From positions 499,235 through 563,234 of the forward strand of contig NZ_WOTN01000001.1 of the NCBI RefSeq assembly GCF_010993745.1: 64,000 bases of DNA, in the 5' to 3' direction. This document shows positions 16,497 through 25,641 of the stretch, piece after piece. The notes under the pieces are model-generated. The model was given only the letters and a program-made list of their open reading frames with translations, was not told the DNA's origin and made no database searches. The position numbers were made by a program, and so were the translations under genes. Origin of the DNA: Fodinicola acaciae. Its GTDB lineage: Bacteria > Actinomycetota > Actinomycetes > Mycobacteriales > HKI-0501. How positions within the stretch are numbered: the first letter of the stretch is position 1; every line of letters begins with the position of its first letter.

Positions 16497-18001
16497 GTGC
16501 GACTCCTTTCGCCGTCGATGAACATTTCCAACACTGCCGGCTCGTCCAGCTCGGTCGCCGGAGCCTCGCGTAGGACGACGCCGTCGCGCATCACCAGCAC
16601 GCGGTCGGCGAGTCCGAGCACTTCCGGAAGCTCGCTGGACACCAACAAAACTCCGACTCCGGTGCTCGCCAGCCGGCGTACGAGCGCGTAAAGCTCAGCG
16701 CGCGCACCGATGTCGACGCCACGGGTCGGTTCGTCCAGCAGCAACAGCCGGCTGCCGCCGAGCAACCACCGGCCGACCAGCGCCTTCTGCTGGTTGCCAC
16801 CGGAAAACGTGCGCATCTCGCGGCGCGGATCCGGCGGTCGTACGTCCAGCTGCTCGATCAGCGACCTGGTGGCCGCGCGCTCGGCGTTTCGCGCGATGAA
16901 GCCAAAACGGGAGAAGCGGCCGAGGCTGGCCAGCGAGATGTTGCGAGAGACCGGCTCACCGAGCAGCAGGCCCTGGCTCTTGCGTTCCTCCGGTGCCAGG
17001 CCGAGGCCGGCGCGTACGGCCGCGAAGACGCTGCCTTTACGCAGCGGGCGGCCGTCGACGAGCACCCGGCCGGCGGTCGGTTTTCGCGCACCGTAGATGG
17101 TTTCCAGCAGCTCCGACCGGCCGGCGCCGACCAGACCGGCGACGCCGACGATCTCGCCGGCGCGCACGGAGAAGGAGACATCGGCAAATTTTCCAGCCAG
17201 CGAGAGGTTTTCGACGCGCAGCAGCTCGCCGGATGGCTCACTGTCCGGCCGCGGTGGAAACGCGTACTCGATCGACCGGCCGGTCATCGACTGGACGAGC
17301 GTCGAGGTCGGCGTTCGCCCGGCCGGCAACGCGGACGCGACCGTACGGCCGTCCTTCAGGATCGTCACCCGGTCGCCGATCTCCCGGATTTCGGCCAGCC
17401 GGTGGGAAATGTAGATCACCGCGACGCCGTCGGCGGTGAGCTCGCGGACGATCCGGAACAGGTTGTCGACCTCGTCGTACGCGAGCACCGCGGACGGTTC
17501 GTCCATGATGATCAGCCGGGCCCGGTGGGAAAGCGCGCGAGCGATGCTGACCAGCTGCTTGCCGGCCGCGGTCAGCCGGCCGACCTCGCGGCCCGGCGAG
17601 ATCTCCGGATGACCGAGCCTTGTCAACAACTCGGCCGCCTTCGCGTGCATCGCCGACCGGCGGCTGAAGCCGAGCGCGCTGACCTCGTGGCCGAGAAAGA
17701 TGTTCTCCGCCACCGAAAGATCGTCGACCAGGTCGAGTTCCTGATAGATGGTGGCCAATCCGGCGCGCAGCGCGGCGATCGGATGTGCGAAGGCGACTTT
17801 GCGGCCCTGCCATTCGACGGTGCCGTCGTCGGGCTGATGCGCACCGGCCAGCACCTTGATCAGCGTCGACTTCCCGGCGCCGTTCTGGCCGAGCAGGCAA
17901 TGCACCTCGCCGGCCGCGATCTCCAGATCGACGCCGTCCAGTGCGCGTACGCCTGGAAACGTCTTGACGATGCCGGTCAGGCGCAGCAGGGGCTCAGGCA
18001 T
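16493..18001 (-). CDS. Sugar ABC transporter ATPase, duplicated (RbsA/MglA-like)
   Basis: ABC ATPase of 502 residues with two nucleotide-binding domains. The first has Walker A GQNGAGKST (38-46), Walker B LIIMDEPSAVL and a degenerate signature (LTAAGKQLVSIARAL in place of LSGGQ). The second lacks a canonical Walker A (GLVGAGRSE) but keeps FSGGNQQKALVGRWL and LLLLDEPTRGVD. This asymmetry is normal for sugar importers. ATG 18001 is chosen because MPEPLLRLTG begins the domain. The gene overlaps the ROK gene by 8 bp. Confidence 0.92.
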   Translation of the reverse strand: MPEPLLRLTGIVKTFPGVRALDGVDLEIAAGEVHCLLGQNGAGKSTLIKVLAGAHQPDDGTVEWQGRKVAFAHPIAALRAGLATIYQELDLVDDLSVAENIFLGHEVSALGFSRRSAMHAKAAELLTRLGHPEISPGREVGRLTAAGKQLVSIARALSHRARLIIMDEPSAVLAYDEVDNLFRIVRELTADGVAVIYISHRLAEIREIGDRVTILKDGRTVASALPAGRTPTSTLVQSMTGRSIEYAFPPRPDSEPSGELLRVENLSLAGKFADVSFSVRAGEIVGVAGLVGAGRSELLETIYGARKPTAGRVLVDGRPLRKGSVFAAVRAGLGLAPEERKSQGLLLGEPVSRNISLASLGRFSRFGFIARNAERAATRSLIEQLDVRPPDPRREMRTFSGGNQQKALVGRWLLGGSRLLLLDEPTRGVDIGARAELYALVRRLASTGVGVLLVSSELPEVLGLADRVLVMRDGVVLREAPATELDEPAVLEMFIDGERSRT

Positions 18002-19184
18002 GGCCGTATGCCAACTCGCTGGCCAGCAGAGCGGCACCGACGACACCGGCGCGTGGTCCGAGCTCGGACAGCACGACGGGCAGGTTTCCGGTCGCCAGCG
18101 GCAAAGAACGGCGATAGACGACGCTGCGCACCTCGGCGAGCAGCAGGTGGCCGAGGCCGGCCAGGCCGCCGCCGATCACGATCATCGACGGGTTCATGAA
18201 GCTGACCTGGCTGGCCAGTACGGACCCGAGCAGCCGGCCGCCGGCGCGGATCAGGCCGATGCAGGTCGGGTCGCCTTCCTCGGCGCCTTCTCCTACCTCG
18301 ACCGCGGTGATGTGCGCGCCATTCGCCAAACGTTCGGCCAGTGCCGGAGAAGTGCCGTTGCGAGCAGCCGCGAGCGCGTCCCTGGCCAGTGCCGCGCCGC
18401 CGAAAAGTGCCTCGAAGCAGCCGGTGTTTCCGCACGAACACACAGGTCCCTGGCCGTCGACCTGGATGTGGCCGATGTCGCCGGCACATCCGTCGCTGCC
18501 GCGATAGACCTCGCCGTGCACGACGATGCCACAGCCGACGCCGGTGCCGACCTTGACGAACAGCATGTTGTCGACCGACCGGCCGACACCGCCGTGCCGC
18601 TCGCCGATCGCCATGATGTTGACGTCGTTGTCGATCACCACCGGACAGCCGTGCCGGCCGGCCAGCCGGTCGCGTACCGGATAGCGATCCCAGCCCGGCA
18701 TGATCGGCGGCGAAACCGGCGTGCCGTCACGGAAACTCACCGGGCCCGGCACGCCGATGCCGAGGCCGGCCAGCTGACCGCAGTGGCCGTCGGCGGCGAG
18801 TTTTCCGAGTATTTCGCTGATCCTGGTGAGTACGGCGACCGGGCCCCGCCGCACGTCGATCGGTTCCTCGGCCGCGCACAACGGATTCAGCACGCCGTCG
18901 GTGACCTCGACGGTCACCGAGGTGGCGCCGAGGTCGACCGCGGCAAACCGTAGGTCAGGGTCGAGCTCCACCAAAGTGGACCTCCGACCGCCGCGCGAGG
19001 CGGCCGGACCGCCGTCGCGTACCAGCCGTAGCTCGGACAGCCGACTCACCTCGGCGACCAGCCGAGCGCGCGGCACCCGCAGCCGGTCGGCCAACTCCGC
19101 GCGCGAGGTCGGTCCTTCGTCGCGCAGCAGCCGCAGTAGCCGCGACTGCACGGGATTGTCCGGACCAGGCGAAAACTCTGTCAT
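17994..19184 (-). CDS. ROK-family transcriptional regulator
   Basis: Repressor of 396 residues. The N-terminal winged helix (about 10-65) shows LLRLLRDEGPTSRAELADRL. The ROK domain follows, with FAAVDLGATSVTVEV (phosphate loop remnant), LAGLGIGVPGPV, VVIDNDVNIMAIGE, GTGVGCGIVVHGEVYRG, and the zinc motif CSCGNTGCFE. It is the first gene of the operon and presumably senses the imported sugar. The start at 19184 is supported because the frame upstream is poor. Two AACTTTC boxes upstream are likely its operator. Confidence 0.9.
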   Translation of the reverse strand: MTEFSPGPDNPVQSRLLRLLRDEGPTSRAELADRLRVPRARLVAEVSRLSELRLVRDGGPAASRGGRRSTLVELDPDLRFAAVDLGATSVTVEVTDGVLNPLCAAEEPIDVRRGPVAVLTRISEILGKLAADGHCGQLAGLGIGVPGPVSFRDGTPVSPPIMPGWDRYPVRDRLAGRHGCPVVIDNDVNIMAIGERHGGVGRSVDNMLFVKVGTGVGCGIVVHGEVYRGSDGCAGDIGHIQVDGQGPVCSCGNTGCFEALFGGAALARDALAAARNGTSPALAERLANGAHITAVEVGEGAEEGDPTCIGLIRAGGRLLGSVLASQVSFMNPSMIVIGGGLAGLGHLLLAEVRSVVYRRSLPLATGNLPVVLSELGPRAGVVGAALLASELAYGHA

Positions 19185-19205
19185 CCGCGCGCTGCCCTTC
19201 CGCCA

Positions 19206-19243
19206 TGTCCGCGGCCTGAGAGGTGTGACCCAGGCCACGGACA
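19206..19243 (-). repeat. Inverted repeat in the ROK gene leader
   Basis: Arms of 13 bp (TGTCCGCGGCCTG at 19206-19218 and CAGGCCACGGACA at 19231-19243) match at 12 of 13 positions around a 12-nt loop. They would form a hairpin in the 5' leader of the sugar operon or an operator half-pair. Confidence 0.5.
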
Positions 19244-19270
19244 CTAGCGGCTATCGCACGCGCCGTCCAT

Positions 19271-19298
19271 AACTTTCTTTACTTCGATCCCAACTTTC
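19271..19298 (-). promoter_or_regulatory. Candidate ROK operator: two AACTTTC boxes
   Basis: AACTTTC occurs at 19271-19277 and 19292-19298, a 21-bp (two-turn) spacing, in an AT-richer patch upstream of the ROK gene. AACTTTC-type boxes are common at actinobacterial ROK targets as I recall them. Binding is inferred. Confidence 0.45.
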
Positions 19299-19330
19299 AG
19301 TTGCCGCGAGCAAAAGTCCGGATTGTACGG

Positions 19331-20230
19331 TCAGAACAGGTGCAGGACGGTCTTCACGATGTCCACGTAGAAGTTGCCGTCGATGGCCCTGAACAGCTCG
19401 AACTTCTCGTCCGGACTGCCGAAGAAGGGCCGCAGCGTCCAGCCGAGCTGGGTGCCGACGAAGCCGAACAGCAGGATCCACACGTAAAGCAGTGCGGTGC
19501 TTGACTGCTTTTCCTGCCGTATGGCCGGATACGCCGGATTGCGACCGCCGTCCGGCGGCCGGTGCGGCTCGACGCGGCCGTTGTCCGGCCAGATCTCACC
19601 GACCGGTTTGCGCCAGGCGACCTCGTCCGCGCCGGCGCCGACCATGACCGGCTCCGGTGCCTCGACCGCGAGCGGCTCGGTGGCGGGGGAGACCGGCGCC
19701 GCCGCCGGTTGCCACGGCGCCGCGAGGACCGGATTGGCCAGCCTGTTGAGGCCGCGCATGCCGGAGATCAGGAACCGCAGCCCGACCAGCGCGGTGAGCA
19801 CCAGGATGCTCACGTTGAGCAGCTTGAAAAACTCGTAGTTTGGCGCTGTCACGAGGAAAAACAGGCTAATCGGCGCGAACGTCAGGGACAGCACCGACGT
19901 CACGTTGACGGTGAGCATCACCAGCGACAGGGCCTGCAGGATCGACAGCCGCGCACCGAAAACCAGGTTGAACAGATAGAGCGTTGGCAGGCAGATGCCA
20001 ATGGTGACCAGGAAAAGCAGCGGCAGCTTGACCGCCGAGGAAACGGCCTGTGCGGCGCCGTTGGAAGCGCCCAACACGGCGCCATAGCAGGCCAGCGCGA
20101 TCACCGAGCTGGTCAACATCTGGACGATGAGCGTCTTCAGGTCGCGCTGCTCGTGGATCTGTCGCCAGACCCCGTCCCGGTCCCGAAGAATCCGCTCTAT
20201 CACGAGCAGATCTCGCAGAGTCCTCCGCAT
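19331..20230 (-). CDS. Integral membrane protein of unknown function (Yip1-like topology)
   Basis: Protein of 299 residues. About 30 basic/acidic N-terminal residues (MRRTLRDLLVIERILRDRDG) are followed by five or six hydrophobic segments, between about 35 and 165. A Pro/Ala-rich cytoplasmic linker of about 80 residues comes next, then one last membrane segment (LLYVWILLFGFVGTQLGW) before a short tail. The layout resembles Yip1-type bundles, but I see no diagnostic motif. The next gene upstream is also a membrane-associated hypothetical, 138 bp away. Confidence 0.65.
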   Translation of the reverse strand: MRRTLRDLLVIERILRDRDGVWRQIHEQRDLKTLIVQMLTSSVIALACYGAVLGASNGAAQAVSSAVKLPLLFLVTIGICLPTLYLFNLVFGARLSILQALSLVMLTVNVTSVLSLTFAPISLFFLVTAPNYEFFKLLNVSILVLTALVGLRFLISGMRGLNRLANPVLAAPWQPAAAPVSPATEPLAVEAPEPVMVGAGADEVAWRKPVGEIWPDNGRVEPHRPPDGGRNPAYPAIRQEKQSSTALLYVWILLFGFVGTQLGWTLRPFFGSPDEKFELFRAIDGNFYVDIVKTVLHLF

Positions 20231-20368
20231 GGTGGCTCCTTTGCCGCCGTAGACCAGCTGTTGGCTGGTGCCTTGGACGCATTCACCGAGATGCCCCGTC
20301 GCATCCCGGCCGAGTTGGGGAACACCGTAGCCCAGGTTGACCCGTTTTTGGCAGAGCGTTCTTCGCTT

Positions 20369-21091
20369 TTAGCCGTTACGGCGCAGAAAATGCGAAAGCT
20401 CGTCAACCGCCGCGAGCGCCGCCGGCCGGTCGTCTGGACGGTCGGTCAACGTACGCGCGAGCAGGTCTTTCGTCTGTTGCTCATCGATGTCATCGGCCAG
20501 TCGTCGGACGGCCGAACGCAGTTCGGAAAGCCGGTTCGCTTGACCGGTTAAGGACGCGGTCATCGCGCCAGCGCGATGCGCGCGTCGCGCTTCCACCGCA
20601 ATAGACCACTCCGCGCCGTCCAACGCCGCCGCATCGAGTACGGAATTTAGCCAACCATCCCGATATGGCCCGCTTTCGCGGATGTCGTCGATGGCCTGAA
20701 AAGCCTGCCGCAGAATCGCGCCTATTTCCGGAACGTCGGCCGCGATGGTGGCGAGTTCGCGCTCGGCGACGACCTGCTCGCTCCATTGCGCGTACGCCCG
20801 GCGGGTCGCCCGTTGCCCTGCCGCCGTGCGTACGCACGCTATGAGCGCTAAAACCGCGACGAGCAGCGATCCACCGCCGGCAACCGCCTGGAAAACAACA
20901 GGATCGGCGTCGCGAGGATGTCCGCCACTGACGATGACGGCGATGCCGGCCAGGCCAAACACGACGCCGACCAACGCGGCCAACACCACCGGCAGCGGGC
21001 TCGGATCCGGCTCGCCGGACAGGTCGCGACGGGCGTTTTCCGGCACCGCCGGCGCGAAAACGGGTCGCAGCCACCCCGATGTGTCTGCCAT
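20369..21091 (-). CDS. Hypothetical protein with two N-terminal membrane helices
   Basis: Protein of 240 residues. Two hydrophobic helices (about 34-56 and 70-88, VLAALVGVVFGLAGIAVIV then GGGSLLVAVLALIACVR) are followed by about 150 residues that look helical and charged, with heptad-like spacing (AERELATIAADVPEIGAILR, RLSELRSAVRRLADDIDEQQ). It may be a coiled-coil membrane protein. I do not recognise a family. It lies between the ArsR gene and the membrane protein above; cotranscription is possible. Confidence 0.6.
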   Translation of the reverse strand: MADTSGWLRPVFAPAVPENARRDLSGEPDPSPLPVVLAALVGVVFGLAGIAVIVSGGHPRDADPVVFQAVAGGGSLLVAVLALIACVRTAAGQRATRRAYAQWSEQVVAERELATIAADVPEIGAILRQAFQAIDDIRESGPYRDGWLNSVLDAAALDGAEWSIAVEARRAHRAGAMTASLTGQANRLSELRSAVRRLADDIDEQQTKDLLARTLTDRPDDRPAALAAVDELSHFLRRNG

Positions 21092-21110
21092 CGCCCGACT
21101 CTACCGGGAT

Positions 21111-22058
21111 TCACAGCTTGCCGGTGAGCAGCGCGTCGCCGAGCGTCGTACGGAAGTAGAGGACGCGATGGCGGTTGCGGCTGCAGGCCAACAGACCGGC
21201 GGCATGCAGCGCGGTCAGATTCGCCGACACCGTCGCCGGTGCGAGCTGCAGTTGGCCGGCGAGATCGGTCGTCGCCGCCGGCCGGTCCAGCATCGTGAGC
21301 AGCCGCGCACGAGTCCGGCCGACCACGCCGGCCAGCGCCTCGGACGCGGCCAACGGGGGAGCCCACAACGAGGCGATGCCACGAGCCGGATAGAGCAGCG
21401 TGGTCTGCCACGGTGGCACGGTCACCACCCCGACGCTCGGCCAGGCGAAGGCGGCCGGTACGAGCAGCAGTCCACGCGCGTCGATCTCCAGCCGCGCGCG
21501 TGACCGTACGTCCACCAGGACCGACGTCCCCGCCAGTCGTACGTTCGGATGCAGGCTGTCGAGGACGCGCGCCGCGCCGCTCTCGCCGAGCAGGCGGGTC
21601 CGGTGCGCGATGTCGGCGGCGAGCAGGCCGCGCAGAGCCGGCCAGTCGCGCGCGAGCAGCGCGTGCCAGACGGCTTCGAGCTGGTCGGCCAGCAGGTCGC
21701 GCGCGACGGCCGGGTCGTGCGGCAGGCCGCCGAGATCGGCGTCGACCATCGCCAGCTCCAGCGCGACCTGCTCAGACGGCGTCGCGCGTACGGCGCTCAG
21801 CTGGGCCTCCACGGTCGTCTCCGGACTTTCTGGAGGCGGACTCAGGAACTCAGTGGTGTAGTGCCGTGCACTCAGCACCGCGGTCAGCTCCGGAACGTCG
21901 AGCTCGCCGAGCGAGGGAGCGCCGGACAGCCACGGCAGGTGCACCGGATGACCGCGCAGGCCGAGCAGCGTCTGGACGGCGCCGACCGCCTCCTCCAGTG
22001 GCGAGATGGCGAACCGGATCCGCTGGCTGCCGGCCGCGGTCAGGGCCAGTTCGATCAC
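21111..22058 (-). CDS. ArsR-family transcriptional regulator (long actinobacterial type)
   Basis: Regulator of 315 residues with an N-terminal effector-like domain (MIELALTAAGSQRIRFAISP, then PLEEAVGAVQTL) and a C-terminal winged helix (LTMLDRPAATTDLAGQLQLA, SANLTALHAAGLL, RHRVLYFRT). It is the intact paralogue of the broken regulator at 5188-5945. It is divergent from an MFS-hydrolase operon with a 71-bp gap that contains an ATTCG/CGAAT inverted repeat. The likely role is local repression of the transporter pair. Confidence 0.85.
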   Translation of the reverse strand: MIELALTAAGSQRIRFAISPLEEAVGAVQTLLGLRGHPVHLPWLSGAPSLGELDVPELTAVLSARHYTTEFLSPPPESPETTVEAQLSAVRATPSEQVALELAMVDADLGGLPHDPAVARDLLADQLEAVWHALLARDWPALRGLLAADIAHRTRLLGESGAARVLDSLHPNVRLAGTSVLVDVRSRARLEIDARGLLLVPAAFAWPSVGVVTVPPWQTTLLYPARGIASLWAPPLAASEALAGVVGRTRARLLTMLDRPAATTDLAGQLQLAPATVSANLTALHAAGLLACSRNRHRVLYFRTTLGDALLTGKL

Positions 22059-22072
22059 CGCACGCTCCTGAC

Positions 22073-22090
22073 ATTCGGATATGTTCGAAT
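22073..22090. promoter_or_regulatory. ATTCG-N8-CGAAT operator
   Basis: The inverted repeat ATTCG (22073-22077) and CGAAT (22086-22090) sits in the divergent ArsR/MFS promoter, 15 bp from the ArsR start. It is AT-rich and symmetric, as expected for an ArsR dimer. Confidence 0.5.
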
Positions 22091-22129
22091 CAGTATGCCG
22101 TACGGCGTCGTCGCAGCAACCTGCTCCAC

Positions 22130-23263
22130 ATGTCGTTGATCCGGAATCGCGCGTATTGGCGCTGGTCGGCGGGTGTCCAGCTGGCCAGGCTGCCGGCGAG
22201 CATGGCGCCGCTCGCGTTCACTCTTCTCACCACCGCCACTACGGGGTCATATCGACTCGGCGGCGTGCTGATGGCGGTGTACGTCGTCGCCGAGACGGCC
22301 GGAGCGGTGCCGGTGGCACGGGTGCTGGACCGGGCCGGTGTGTCGCGCGGTCTAGCCATGTTGTTGTCGCTGAGCGCCGGCGGGTTCGTCGTGCTGGCCA
22401 CCACCGCGGCCGTGCACGCGCCGAGCGGCGTGCTGCTGGTGCTCGTCGTGCTGCCCGGTGCCGCGTCCGGCGCGTTGGCAGGCGGGTTTCGCGTGCTTCT
22501 GGCGGACACGGTGGATGACGCGCTGCTGCCGCGGGCCGTGTCGGTCGACGCGATGATCCTGGAGAGCGTCCTGGTCGGCGGGCCGGTGCTGGTGACGCTG
22601 CTCGCCGCGGCCGGACCGCTCGTGCCGCTGGCCGCGATGGCCGCCGTGTCCGCGCTGGCCGCCGTCCTGGTCCCGCGCCGTACGACCACGCGCGTACAAG
22701 TGGAGGTCTCGGCACCGTGCCACACCTCGTACGCGGCCTGGCTGTGCTGCGTGTTCACCGTCGGTCTGCTGCTCTCCACGATCGAGGTCGCGCCGTTGCC
22801 GCTGGTCGAGCGCCTTGGCGCCGGGGAGGCGGCCGCGCCGGTGGTGATCGTCGTCCTCAGCGCGGCCGGAATCGGCGGCAGCGCGCTTTACGCCTGGCGC
22901 GGCAAAACCGGTGACGCTCGTACGTTCCTCCTGGGGCTGATCGCCGGCGGGCTCCTGCTGGCCGCCGACCTCGGCTGGCCGGGCCTGCTGGTCGCGGTGG
23001 CGGTGATCGGCGGATGTACGGGGCCGTTGGTGGCCATGGTCTCGGTCAACCTGCAGCGACTGCTGCCGAGGAGCCGGCGCGCCGCCGGGTTTTCCTTGTC
23101 GTTCACCGTACAGGCGTGTGGATTCGGACTCGGTTCGTTGGCGGTCGGCGTGCTGCCCTTGTGGCTCGCTCCGTTGTTCGGTGTGTGCTCCGCACTGATC
23201 GCCGCGGTGAGCCTGAGTGGACGGCCGGTTCGCGTCGCGACGGAAGGTGTTGAGCACGGATGA
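22130..23263 (+). CDS. MFS transporter
   Basis: Protein of 377 residues with about 12 hydrophobic segments. It begins MSLIRNRAYWRWSAGVQLAR, typical of actinobacterial MFS proteins. A long in-frame extension back to 21413 is rejected because it is Arg/Ala-rich shadow sequence antisense to the ArsR gene. The stop overlaps the hydrolase start (ATGA), so the two are cotranslated. Control by the divergent ArsR protein is likely. An exporter of a compound that the hydrolase acts on is plausible but unproven. Confidence 0.85.
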   Translation: MSLIRNRAYWRWSAGVQLARLPASMAPLAFTLLTTATTGSYRLGGVLMAVYVVAETAGAVPVARVLDRAGVSRGLAMLLSLSAGGFVVLATTAAVHAPSGVLLVLVVLPGAASGALAGGFRVLLADTVDDALLPRAVSVDAMILESVLVGGPVLVTLLAAAGPLVPLAAMAAVSALAAVLVPRRTTTRVQVEVSAPCHTSYAAWLCCVFTVGLLLSTIEVAPLPLVERLGAGEAAAPVVIVVLSAAGIGGSALYAWRGKTGDARTFLLGLIAGGLLLAADLGWPGLLVAVAVIGGCTGPLVAMVSVNLQRLLPRSRRAAGFSLSFTVQACGFGLGSLAVGVLPLWLAPLFGVCSALIAAVSLSGRPVRVATEGVEHG

Positions 23264-24162
23264 GCGGGCCGATGGAGATGATCGCCTTGCGCAGGGGCCA
23301 CCGGCTGGCCGTCCGGCGGGCTGGGCACGGGGGCGTACCGCTGCTGCTGGTGCATGGTTTTCCGTGCACCAGCCTGATCTGGTCGCACAACATCGGACCG
23401 TTGGCCGCCGCCGGTTTCGACGTCGCCGCACCTGACCTGCGCGGCTATGGCGGCTCGGACTTCGCTCCGGACGGCTTCTATGACCTGGCCGCGTTCAGCA
23501 CCGACCTGGCCGAGTTGCTCGACGCGCTCGGCTGGAGCCGCGCGGTCGTGGTCGCCCACGATCTCGGCGCGGCCATCACCATGGACTTCGCCAACCGGTT
23601 CGCCGAGCGCGTGGACCGCGTCGTGCTGCTGGACGGCACCACACCTGACCTCGCCGATGCGTACGCGGCTGCCGGCATTCCGGCGTCGCCGCCGGTCTCG
23701 CCGGTCTTCGACTACCAGGTCAACCAGGGCCTGCATGCGGACGAGTTGCTCGACCAGCTCAACACGCCGCAACGCCGGCGCCGTTATGTCGGCGAGTTCT
23801 TCGGCCACCGGCTCTGGTCGCCGGCCGGCGCGTTCAGCGACGCCGACCGGGATCTGCTCACCGCCGCGTACGCGGACGCCGACCGGCTGCGAGTGGCGTT
23901 CGCCGACTACGAGGTGGTCATGGGCCAGCGCGCCGTGTCCGCGCCGGCGATCGAGGACCAGCCCGTACGGCAGCCGACGATGATGCTGGTCGGCGCCGAC
24001 GCGGTGACTCTCGGCAGCCACATCGAGCAGCGATGCGCGATCGCCTATCCGGACCTGGTCGGTCCGTTCTGGGTGAGCGGCGCCGGCCATTTCCTGAGCT
24101 GGGAGAAGCCGACGCTGGTCAACCGCGCGGTCCGGTTTTTCTGCGCCGACCTGCTCGGCTGA
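23260..24162 (+). CDS. Alpha/beta hydrolase with Asp nucleophile (epoxide hydrolase/dehalogenase-like)
   Basis: Hydrolase of 300 residues. The oxyanion motif is HGFP (32-35), followed by APDLRGYGGSD. The nucleophile elbow reads VVVAHDLGAA with Asp101, not Ser, as in epoxide hydrolases and haloalkane/haloacetate dehalogenases. The catalytic His is in GAGHFLSWEKP near the C-terminus. A cap domain of about 90 residues lies between. The start overlaps the MFS stop (ATGA). The reaction class follows from the Asp nucleophile; the substrate is unknown. Confidence 0.85.
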   Translation: MSGPMEMIALRRGHRLAVRRAGHGGVPLLLVHGFPCTSLIWSHNIGPLAAAGFDVAAPDLRGYGGSDFAPDGFYDLAAFSTDLAELLDALGWSRAVVVAHDLGAAITMDFANRFAERVDRVVLLDGTTPDLADAYAAAGIPASPPVSPVFDYQVNQGLHADELLDQLNTPQRRRRYVGEFFGHRLWSPAGAFSDADRDLLTAAYADADRLRVAFADYEVVMGQRAVSAPAIEDQPVRQPTMMLVGADAVTLGSHIEQRCAIAYPDLVGPFWVSGAGHFLSWEKPTLVNRAVRFFCADLLG

Positions 24163-24163
24163 C

Positions 24164-25543
24164 CTACAGCAGCTTTTTCTGCACTTTTCCCATGGCGTTG
24201 CGGGGAAGCGCGTCGAGCACACGCACTCGGCGCGGCCTTTTGTGTATGGACAAATGCGAGGCGACGAAATCGATCAGCGTACGTTCGTCGACGGACTCAC
24301 GTACGACGACGTACGCGACGATTTCCTCGCCGAGATCGTCGTGCGGCACACCGACGACCGCCGCCTCCGCCACCGCCGGATGCGCGAGCAACGCGTTTTC
24401 CACCTCTCCGGCGCCAACGCGATAGCCGCCGGTCTTGATCAGGTCGGTGGACGCACGTCCGACGATCTTGTGCCAGCCGTCCGGCTCGATGGTCGCGACG
24501 TCACCGGTGCGAAACCAGCCGTCTTCCGCGAAAGACTCGGCGGTCGCGTCCGGCCGGCCGAGATAACCACCGAAAAGCTGCGGACCGCGCACCTGCAGGT
24601 GACCGACCGTCGCGCCGTCGAACGGCCTGCCGGCGTCGTCGACGAGCCGCGTTTCCATGCCGTGCACCGGAAAGCCGACATATCCCGGCCGCCGTTCGCC
24701 GGACGCGCGAGCGCTCACCGTGATCAGCGTTTCGGTCATGCCGTACCGCTCGACCGGCGCCTGGCCGGCCAGCGCCGCCAGCCGTTCGAAGACCGGCACC
24801 GGAAGCGGAGCGCTGCCGGAGACCAGCAACCGCGCGCCAGACAGAGCGCGCGCCGACGACTCGTCGGCGCAGATCCGCGACCAGACGGTCGGCACGCCGA
24901 AATACATCGTGCCGCCGGCCGCCGCGTAGGCCTCCGGCTTCGGCCGTACGGTGTGCACGAGGTTGCCGCCGACCCGCAGCGGACCCAGCACACCGAGCAC
25001 CAGGCCGTGCACGTGGAACAGGGGCAGTCCGTGCGCCAACGTGTCCGCCGGCGTCCAGTCCCACGCGTCGGCCAGCGCGTCGAGACCGGCCGCCAGCGCG
25101 CGATGCGACAGCTGTACGCCCTTCGGCACGCCGGTCGTGCCGCTCGTGTAAAGGATCAGGCCGGTCCGCTCCTCGTCCACGGCCGGCAGTGAGCCGCCCG
25201 ACCGCGCGGACAGATCGACCGGCACGAGCGGCAGGTCGTCGGTCGTACGCTCCGGAGCCGCCAGCACGAGCGCGGCGCCGGAGTCGTTGAGGATGTGCGC
25301 GCGCTCCGCCTTGCCGGAGTCCGGCGGCACCGGCACGACCGGCACGCCGGCACGCAGGCCGGCGACGACGGCGACGATCGTGTGCACGCTCGCGGTGGCG
25401 TCGACCGCGACCGCCGGCGCGCCGACGATCCGCTCGGCCAGCGCGTCGGCGGCGGCGCCCAGATCACTGTGTGTCATGGAATCGGCGCCGACTCGTACCA
25501 CTGCGTCCGGAGCGGAGTAAAGCGACGTTAAGGGCATGCACAT
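24164..25543 (-). CDS. Acyl-CoA synthetase (AMP-forming; malonyl-CoA-synthetase-like)
   Basis: ANL-superfamily enzyme of 459 residues. The P-loop motif YTSGTTGVPKGVQLSHRAL, HGLPLFHVHGLVLG, the A5 motif ERYGMTETL, GWFRTGDVATIEPDGWHKIV (A7-A8) and the final Lys in PRNAMGKVQKKLL are all present. At this length it matches the MatB-like group rather than long-chain FadD. It would activate a carboxylate to adenylate and then CoA thioester. GTG/ATG choice: ATG 25543 has GGGA at good spacing; ATG 25537 is the alternative. It is convergent with the hydrolase, with one base between the stops. Confidence 0.9.
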   Translation of the reverse strand: MCMPLTSLYSAPDAVVRVGADSMTHSDLGAAADALAERIVGAPAVAVDATASVHTIVAVVAGLRAGVPVVPVPPDSGKAERAHILNDSGAALVLAAPERTTDDLPLVPVDLSARSGGSLPAVDEERTGLILYTSGTTGVPKGVQLSHRALAAGLDALADAWDWTPADTLAHGLPLFHVHGLVLGVLGPLRVGGNLVHTVRPKPEAYAAAGGTMYFGVPTVWSRICADESSARALSGARLLVSGSAPLPVPVFERLAALAGQAPVERYGMTETLITVSARASGERRPGYVGFPVHGMETRLVDDAGRPFDGATVGHLQVRGPQLFGGYLGRPDATAESFAEDGWFRTGDVATIEPDGWHKIVGRASTDLIKTGGYRVGAGEVENALLAHPAVAEAAVVGVPHDDLGEEIVAYVVVRESVDERTLIDFVASHLSIHKRPRRVRVLDALPRNAMGKVQKKLL

Positions 25544-25641
25544 CAACGTATCCCGGTCATTTGGTTGCCTGTCACCGTTATGAAATTCGCCTCTCGAGCG
25601 CGCTGTGAACCAGCTGAGAGCCACCGGTAGGGTTGGTCACC

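Noticed and set aside
22073-22090. Second LexA box in the ArsR/MFS gap
   Set aside because: The sequence departs from TCGAACNNNNGTTCGA at several key positions and fits an ArsR-type inverted repeat better.
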